From Fusarium oxysporum f. sp. lycopersici 4287 (lineage: Eukaryota; Ascomycota; Sordariomycetes; Hypocreales; Nectriaceae): a stretch of 64,000 nt of DNA. Positions 57,272 through 64,000 of this stretch are shown piece after piece. The position numbers and the translations under genes are program-made. Every line of letters starts with the position of its first letter. The first letter of the stretch is position 1. The DNA lies in NCBI RefSeq assembly GCF_000149955.1, contig NC_030993.1, positions 968,068 through 1,032,067 on the forward strand. The letters run 5' to 3'. Under the pieces are notes generated by a model. It searched no databases and was not told the DNA's origin. It saw nothing but the letters and a program-made list of their open reading frames with translations.

Positions 57272-58226
57272 ATGTCGGACCACGAAGATGTGCTGGAGAG
57301 CGAACCTCCCACTATTGACCCATATGAGATTTTGAGCCTCGAGAGGACTGCGACGAGCGATGACATCAAGAAATCTTATCGAAAGGCTGCGCTTAAGAAC
57401 CACCCAGGTTTGTCAAATCGGTCTCAACACAGACGAGCAACGCTAACTATACTGTTCTTCAGATAAGGTGCCAAAAGATCAGAAAGATGCTGCGCACGAG
57501 AAGTTCCAAGCTATTGCGTTCGCCTACGCCATCCTCTCTGACCCCGCCCGTCGCAAACGGTATGATGAGACTGGCTCGACTTCCGAATCGATCGTAGACT
57601 CCGAAGGATTCAACTGGAGCGACTACTACCGAGAGCAATATAAAGAGTCTGTGTCGGGCGATGCGATCGAGAAGTTTGCCAAGAAGTACAAAGGCTCTGA
57701 TGAAGAGAAGGGAGATGTGCTCGATGCGTACGAACATTGCCAAGGCGACATGGATGCGCTGTACGAGAGAGTCATTCTAAGCGACGTTTTGGAGGACGAC
57801 GAACGTTTCCGTGAGATCATCGACACGGCCATCAAGAGCAAGAAAGTGCCCAGCTTCCCGGCCTACACAAAAGAGTCGAAGAAGAAGCGAGAGGGTCGTG
57901 TGAAGCAGGCCCGGGCTGAAGCTACGGAGGCTGAAGACTACGCAAAGGAGCTAGGTGTGCACGATAAGCTCTTCGGCGGCGACAAGAAGAGCAAAAAGAA
58001 TAAGGGCAAGGGAAATTCAGAGGACGACCTGGCAGCACTGATCCAAAAGAGACAGCAAGATCGCTCAGAGAGTTTCCTGGATCATCTCGCCGAAAAGTAT
58101 GGTGCCAAAGAGAGCAAGGGCAAAGGCAAGAAGGGCAAGAAGCGGCCTGTTGAAGATGAGCCGTCGGAAGAGGCCTTTCAGGCAGCTGCTTCTCGTCTGA
58201 AGGGCTCGAAGAGGTCGAAACGGTAG
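57272..58226 (+). CDS. J-domain co-chaperone, DNAJC9-like
   Basis: Exons 57272-57407 and 57463-58226 (intron 55 nt, branch GCTAACT) encode 299 residues. The ATG at 57272 was taken because the upstream extension begins at GTG or TTG. The J domain spans ~16-80: DPYEILSLERTATSDDIKKS, the HPD motif at 44-46 (made by the splice) and AYAILSDPARRKRYDE. The remainder is helical and charged (GDMDALYERVILSDVLEDDE; PAYTKESKKKREGR), as in DNAJC9, an Hsp70 co-chaperone that also binds histone H3-H4. The C-terminus is Lys-rich, consistent with a nuclear location. Confidence 0.92.
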
Positions 58227-58866
58227 ACTCCAGGTGGATTGCAATATCGGATTGCGGTAATGTGGCTATTGGGTCAAGAGTTTTGGTGTTTGGGCGTAGG
58301 TTAAGGCAAGGATACACTACTAGGACAAGGAAAGAATTTAGAGACTGAGAAGAATTGAACGACTCATATTAAGCTTGCAAGAATACTAGTGAGTGTAGCG
58401 TGATCTCCGGCGACTTTTCTTTCAACAAGATGGAAAGTGTCAGTCCTTAGTCAACGAAGGTGGTATAAAAATCATGGACATGATTGACAAACAGACATGA
58501 AGCAGATTTGTTCTCCTAACGAACATCGAACCTCATATCTCCAAAGCAAGTTTCCTTGCAAAACTTTTAACCGTTGGCATATTCTATAACAACACTCAGA
58601 ATTGTTGCGGCAAGTATTTCCAGCAATTCAACGACTTCACTACCTAGTATGCAATTGATTCTGTGACGTTGTCACGGGTCAGTCGGTTGTCCACTAAGCT
58701 ATGGTGGGGCTTCTCAAGCCACCGTCAATATCGCCAGGTCTCACTTCACTTGTTCAACCTGCTCTCAAACGCGTCACCACGACAAGATACGCAAGAGCGC
58801 GATACTATATGGCAATGCTTAATAATGGTTTAGTCTTCATCTGAAAAAGAGTGCTATCATGATGCC
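58227..58866. promoter_or_regulatory. Stn1 upstream region with ACGCGT box
   Basis: This is the 3' flank of the J-protein gene and the promoter of the Stn1 gene. One ACGCGT lies at 58769-58774, 93 bp before the Stn1 ATG. No gene is seen. Confidence 0.4.
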
Positions 58867-59701
58867 ATGAGCGAATCCGCCAAGCCCCCAATATATCCTC
58901 GATATTGCTTTCATCTTGCGCCAACCGTGAACCAATGGTGCCTCTTTCGTGTAGCCGATATCCATGACCTTGGTCAGTACGAAGGGTTTGAAGGTAAGTC
59001 TAGGCTGTTGAATATTTCACTGTGTTCTAGACTGACGACTTCCAGGCGAAAACTTCTACTTCTATGGGAATCTGCCCATCAAATGGGTGCGCATAGTCGG
59101 ATTAGTCGTCGCCATTGACGAATTCGCAAGCCGACGTGTGTATACAATAGACGACAGTAGCGGCGCATGTATCGAGTGCATCATTTCCATACCAATCGAT
59201 GGTGAAGGTGATAGTCGCGCGACAACAGGAGATGCTGCTCCGAAGAAAGCGGATATTGACCCGCCTCAAAACCCAGACCCATTCCCAAATATTGATGTCG
59301 GATGCATTGTTGACATTAAGGGAGGTCTATCTACTTTCAGAGACGAGCGACAACTCACCATTGAGAAGATGATCAAGGTACGAAGCACTGCGCAAGAGGT
59401 TACTCTATGGGAAAAAAGGGTCAAATTCAAGTCCGAGGTTCTTGACAAACCATGGGTCCTACGAAACAGTGAAATCCGAAGATGTCGAAAGGAAGCTGAA
59501 CGGAGTGAAGAGGAAGCGGAGAGGAAACGAAAACGCATCAAAGCAACGGTAGAGCCTCGAGCATCGAAGCAGACATCGAAGTCCGCGGGCCATGCTGAAC
59601 AGCCCATCCGGCAGCAGAAGCCGCACAAAGAAATGCGGCTGGATCTTCGGCAGATTCTTGAGCATGGTGGAAAAGGCAAATACGATGCGCTAGGATTATG
59701 A
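58867..59701 (+). CDS. STN1: telomere protein Stn1 (CST complex, OB-fold)
   Basis: Exons 58867-58993 and 59046-59701 (intron 52 nt) give 260 residues. The N-terminal ~150 residues form the Stn1 OB fold: YPRYCFHLAPTVNQWCLFRV, GENFYFYGNLPIKWVRIVGLV (across the splice), YTIDDSSGACIEC and DVGCIVDIKGGLSTFRDERQ. The C-terminal third is a charged helix plus a basic tail with RLDLRQILEHGGKGKYD. Stn1 binds Ten1 and the telomeric 3' overhang and helps fill-in synthesis. The length fits the short fungal form, which lacks the C-terminal winged-helix pair of animal Stn1. Confidence 0.9.
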
Positions 59702-61393
59702 ACTGAGGATTTCCTGATCGCTGGTGTACTTGCTAGGGCATTTTAGCGGGCGTTCATTCTTAGATCTGGGCCAGAATAAACAATAAAAGAGAGTTGCCAA
59801 GTAATGGTTGGCATGGTCAAGCGCATTGTGCCGTGTTCTGGAATGCGATACGCAATCACCTTGATTGATAAAGTGTGCTAGAGGCTAGAGACCCATGGCC
59901 TTGGGGTCTTTGAGACACGCCGGAACGGTTTGTCACTAGATCATTGTCTCAGTTTCTAACGAACTCCTCCGTCCTGGTGTTTGGGTAAATGTTACCACAA
60001 GTCAAGTGTTGTCTCAACGGTCTCTAACGTAACATACGAAGTCAAGTGATTGTCTCGGTTCAAAATCGAATTGCCTGTTTCATGAATGCAACATCAACGA
60101 TGAAGCGGCTGGAGAAGAGAGTCTGGCCACCGGACAGACGACAAATGACTTCGTATTCATCAGGCGAATATTCGTCAGGCGAAGTCATAGCAAGACTGAT
60201 GATGTTCCTGCTGAGAGACAATTTTCTTAACTCAAGGAATCGCATGAAGGACGGATTATATGCAAAACAATAAAATATTTTAGCTATGAAGCCACTTAGC
60301 CTCAACGCTCAAGGCTGACACTTGATTCGGGAACGCAAGCCATGAAAATAAATGAAGGACACAAGTGGCGTCCACTCATAAGGTTGAAAGCTCACCCAAA
60401 CCACCGGAGCTGAACTCCGAAGCAAATTTGAACGTTTAGTTTGCAAGGTGTGGCGAGCTCAGCCAAAGCCATCCCTTGAATAGTCCTCCAGGCTAACTAG
60501 TCGCGAATCGATAGTTCCTGGAACTAGGAGCAGCCTGCAGCCCATGCCCAAGTGCGGCGTGCGCTAGGCAATTAACTGGCCCCTCTACTGCAGGCACACG
60601 CGGACGCCACAGACGAGCATCTAGGCGATTTCCCCTTTGAGGTGCATCACGACGCGCCATGGATCACAAACCCTGTGTGTGAAACTGAGAACATGCGCCG
60701 CAGACACTTGATCTGGAATGCGAAAAAGGACCCCGCCACGACTGTTCACGATGCTCTTTCCTGGGCTTCAATGATACCCAAGAGTCAGAAAGAACGATAG
60801 TCCGAGAGAGCACATGGCCAAGCTTCTCTGGTATCGGCTCCTCAAGGGGAAAAGATAAAGATGGAATTCCTCCAGCCATTTTCGTTCAACTTCAACCCCA
60901 TCATCACAACTTCGGAATCCTATCACATTCGCATCCTACGCCATCCTAGAGAATCCAATTTCTTAAATCCTATTACCCATCATCGCTTACGCCATCTTTG
61001 CTCGCATCTGCTAGGTCTCGACCACCCGTTGTCAACCCTGACCCGCTAGTGCAGCATTTCTTTTGGTGGTCAATTCTAGGCTTGGTCTAGCTTCCAGGTA
61101 AGCCACATGCGTTTCTTCGTTTGTGCCGCCGAGACACAGTCCACTTCATTTCATTCTCCGATGTAAGTGCATGCTAGCTCTATCAGTCGTGGTGCCACTG
61201 GACTAGTGGTTTTCCGCATTCGATGGCTTCAAGGAAAGGAGCGGACCCTGGAGCGTAGGGCGGCTAGCTATATTATATGAGCCATGGAACCCCTACCCTT
61301 CAGCTTGTTCTCCAGCTTCATTCAGCCTCATAAGTCTTATCGAGGTTGTGATCTTCTTGATCAAGGCAGCATCACACTCCTTACTTGCCCATC
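59702..61393. other. intergenic, GH81 promoter on the right
   Basis: No supportable gene. A 44-bp hairpin-forming block lies at 60145-60188. A TATA-like CTATATTATATG at about 61269-61280 sits ~115 bp before the GH81 ATG and is a good candidate core promoter. Confidence 0.5.
60145..60188. repeat. 44-bp imperfect palindrome
   Basis: Nine-base arms ATGACTTCG and CGAAGTCAT enclose two direct copies of TTCRTCAGGCGAA around GAATATTC. It can form a hairpin in DNA or RNA. Confidence 0.6.
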
Positions 61394-64000
61394 ATGAAGA
61401 CCCGCACCATCTTGCCCGTATGGCTTCTTTGGCTAACCCAGGGACAAGTCCTAGCCCTGCCCCAAGGCCAAGACGACTCTGCTGATTCCTGGGACGATTC
61501 TAACGAAGAGTTCAAGCGAGATATCGAAACATCTGCTTTCCAGTATTTGACAACCTACGACAAGGAGGATATCATTCCCGTCACCGAAAGCGTCAAAGTC
61601 AGTACTAGCAAGGTTGGAACCACTGCGACAGCTCAAGTCCTTCCAACTCTTTCAGACGTTGAACCTCATACCGAAGGTTTCGTTGTAACGGATCTATACA
61701 ATCCTCTTCTCACAGAACCCGCTGTCCTGAGCACGTCGATCCCCAGCCCTACAAGTCTGCTTAAACCACTTACGTCTACTACAAACAACGCTGTACCATC
61801 TGGTCTCTCCAAAATGGCTGCTGCTCCCAACATCTTCGCCAACCCCATCGATACGAGTGCTCCTCCATCGATGTTCGAAAGGAAGACTACTCACCCTGTT
61901 GCCAAAACGCCCATGGTCACCCAGAACGGCCCTATTGGCACGAACAAGTTTTACTCCAACTTCTACCTTGGTGATCAGAAGAACCCCGTCTATACTTACC
62001 CCTACTCACTCACATGGGCGGGCGGCACTGGCCCAGCAGCAAGCTGGGGCATGTCTATCTCTCATATCGAGGCGTCACAACGTACATATGGCGACGTGCA
62101 ATCTAATGGTGCCGTCGAATTTTACGTCAACCCTGTTGGTATCCAGTCTATGATCATCTCGGCAAAGGAACTTGGCAAGGACACGGTCTTGACTATGGAC
62201 TCTATTGGCCCTCACTATGCTAAAGCTTACCTCAAGAAGGACAGCAAGTCAGCAGCAACGATCGCCTTTCCCCTTTACCAAGGCAGCGTTTTCACGACTG
62301 CGTACTTCAGTGGTGGTACACCTTGGATTCAGACTGGCGTCTACTTCAGAACTATGACACAAGTGACAAAAGATCCCAAGTCCAACGTGCGCAAGTACAA
62401 CTTCGTCCTTGAAGATGGAACCACCTGGCGTCTGTACGCTTACAAGACCAAGGGTGACCCTCTTACCCTCAAGGTCACCAACAACGGTCTTGCTTCCTCG
62501 GCCAAGCCATTCTATGGCTTCATCCAAATTGCGAAGGATCCCAAGGTCGGCCAGTCCGAGGCAGTTCTTGACAACGGTTGCGGTATCTATGCCACTGGCA
62601 TGACAGTCAGCGGCAACACTGTTGGCAAGCAGGGCACTTACAGTTTCACATGGACCAAAGCTGGCCACGCTACCGGAAAGCTTTGGGTCTTTGCTCTTCC
62701 TCACCACGTCAGCTCATTCGATGCTACAACCAAGAAGGAGATGAGGACGTACTCGCTCCAGACACCTACCAAGGGTATTGCTACTGCTGTTGGAGGAACC
62801 ACCTGGACGATGGTCGAGTCTGCGCTGCCCGTCGACATGGGCTTTGCTCCCTGGGATCCAGCGAAAGGTAGCCGTGGTCTGACTGCTAATGCGAAGAAAA
62901 TCATCGCACCTATTGCCAAGTCCGAGGTCTCGCAAGACATGGACGCGCAGGCTAACACAGACTCGATGTACTTTTCTGGAAAGGTAACTCCCTCGTCAAG
63001 CTTCCATGAGAAATATACTAACACAGTGTAGGCTCTGGCAAAGTTTGGTTCCATCATCTATGTCATCAACAACATGCTGGGAGATAAGGCTCTGGCACAG
63101 GCTGGCTTACTCAAACTTCAGCAGGCATTTGCCAGATTTGGTTCGAACAAGCAGAGCTACCCTCTTGTCTACGAATGTAAGTCGTTTGCCAAAGCTGGGT
63201 TTTACGTTAGCTAATCAGGTGAATAGCCGTCTGGGGCGGAGTCGTTTCATCTGCATCCTATAAGACAGGCCAAGCAGGATCCGACTTTGGAAACACCTAC
63301 TACAATGATCACCATTTCCATTACGGCTACCACGTCCTCGCTGCTGCCTATATTGGCTCTATGGATAGCAAATGGCTTGCTGCCAACAAAGCCTACGTCA
63401 ACTCTCTTGTTCGTGATTATGCGAACCCGAGCAGCAGTGACAAGTACTTTCCCATGTGGCGAAGCTTCGATTGGTACCACGGCCACAGTTGGGCTCACGG
63501 TCTGACTCCCATGTGGGATGGCAAGGACCAGGAATCGAGTTCCGAGGACATGATGTCTGTTTATGCTCTGAAGATGTGGGGTACAGTGATTAAGGACACT
63601 AACATGGTCGCGAGGTAAGTTGGGCAGCCCAGGCAATTTGATCGCAAACAACTGACAACAGAACAGAGCAAACCTCCAGCTTGCCGTCATGTCACGAGCT
63701 ATGCAAGACTACTACTACTACACCACGTCCAACACCGTGCAGCCTAAGAACTTCATCGGCAACAAGGTCGCGGGTATTCTGTTCGAGAACAAGGTCCACC
63801 ACACAACATGGTTCAGCGCAGCCATTGAGGCAGTCCAGGGCATTCACATGATTCCTATCCTCGCCGTATCCAACTTCGCACGAACCGCCACATTCGTTCA
63901 GCAGGAATGGGACACTTACTTTAGCAAGGGCCGTGTCGACAAGTTTAACAACCTGTGGAAGGGTATCATCTATGGCAACTATGCAACAGTTCAGCCAAAG
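61394..64000 (+). CDS. GH81 endo-1,3-beta-glucanase, 3' end outside window
   Basis: Four exons are visible: 61394-62983, 63032-63176, 63227-63614 and 63667 to the window end (introns 48, 50 and 52 nt), and the frame is still open at 64000. The ATG at 61394 gives a signal peptide (MKTRTILPVWLLWLTQGQVLA); the upstream TTG is not needed. A Ser/Thr-rich linker covers ~30-150. The GH81 domain begins at PIGTNKFYSNFYLGD. Family hallmarks follow: NTYYNDHHFHYGYHV, DWYHGHSWAHGL and KDQESSSEDMMSVYALKMWG, where the Glu/Asp residues form the active site. Such secreted or wall-bound enzymes cut linear beta-1,3-glucan in wall remodelling, cell separation or attack on other fungi. Confidence 0.93.

Noticed and set aside
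1..64000. CRISPR array, prophage, plasmid origin or bacterial operon
   Set aside because: No regularly spaced repeats or phage genes were seen; spliceosomal introns throughout show eukaryotic nuclear DNA.

Overview
The window looks like nuclear DNA of a filamentous ascomycete, most likely Hypocreales and Fusarium-like. The evidence is many 45-65 nt introns (one of 120 nt) with GTRAGT-type donors, CTRAC-like branch sites and YAG acceptors, and a gene set typical of the group: a QDE-2-type Argonaute, a Grg1/Ccg-1 protein, a combined C2H2 + Zn2Cys6 regulator, and GH31 and GH81 glycosidases. There is no sign of prokaryotic, viral or organellar DNA, and I found no tRNA or rRNA gene by eye. Exon-intron structures were worked out by hand from frame continuity and splice consensus. 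Several long open frames begin with TTG, CTG or GTG, so starts were moved to an in-frame ATG where one exists. | Positions 1-27.7 kb are gene-poor and accessory in character. They hold an intact coiled-coil/acidic protein (2656-3282), a decayed locus with a ~115-residue protein repeat (about 5-7.1 kb), a multi-exon pseudogene (7345-8866), a possible small secreted cysteine-containing protein (10382-10819), two more decayed genes (20367-21520 and 21945-23985, the second related to trypsin-like peptidases) and an intact caspase-like protein (25926-26981). Set among them is an apparently intact sugar cluster: an alpha-glucoside-type MFS permease (11281-12906), a divergent dual-zinc-domain regulator (13903-17051) and a GH31 alpha-xylosidase/alpha-glucosidase (17142-19183). 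The promoter regions of this cluster share a CCCCRCCGGAS motif, in one case as an exact 14-bp match, and carry many SYGGGG (CreA-like) sites. The simplest reading is a carbon-catabolite-controlled cluster for importing and hydrolysing alpha-linked oligosaccharides, perhaps isoprimeverose from xyloglucan. | Positions 27.7-64 kb are mostly dense core housekeeping DNA: alpha/beta hydrolase with a possible PTS1, OB-fold protein, DHA14-type MFS exporter, TRAPPC11-like TRAPP subunit, mitochondrial ribosomal protein mL41, HSL-type lipase/esterase with a long tail, Tsr2, BSD-domain protein, Grg1, Argonaute, CDA-fold deaminase, DNAJC9-like co-chaperone, Stn1 and a GH81 endo-1,3-beta-glucanase cut by the window end. 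Relics of one AT-rich repeat family (short units resembling TTATCCTAAACTTA) lie in gene-free DNA at about 4.8, 19.5, 24.7, 42.3 and 48.6 kb.
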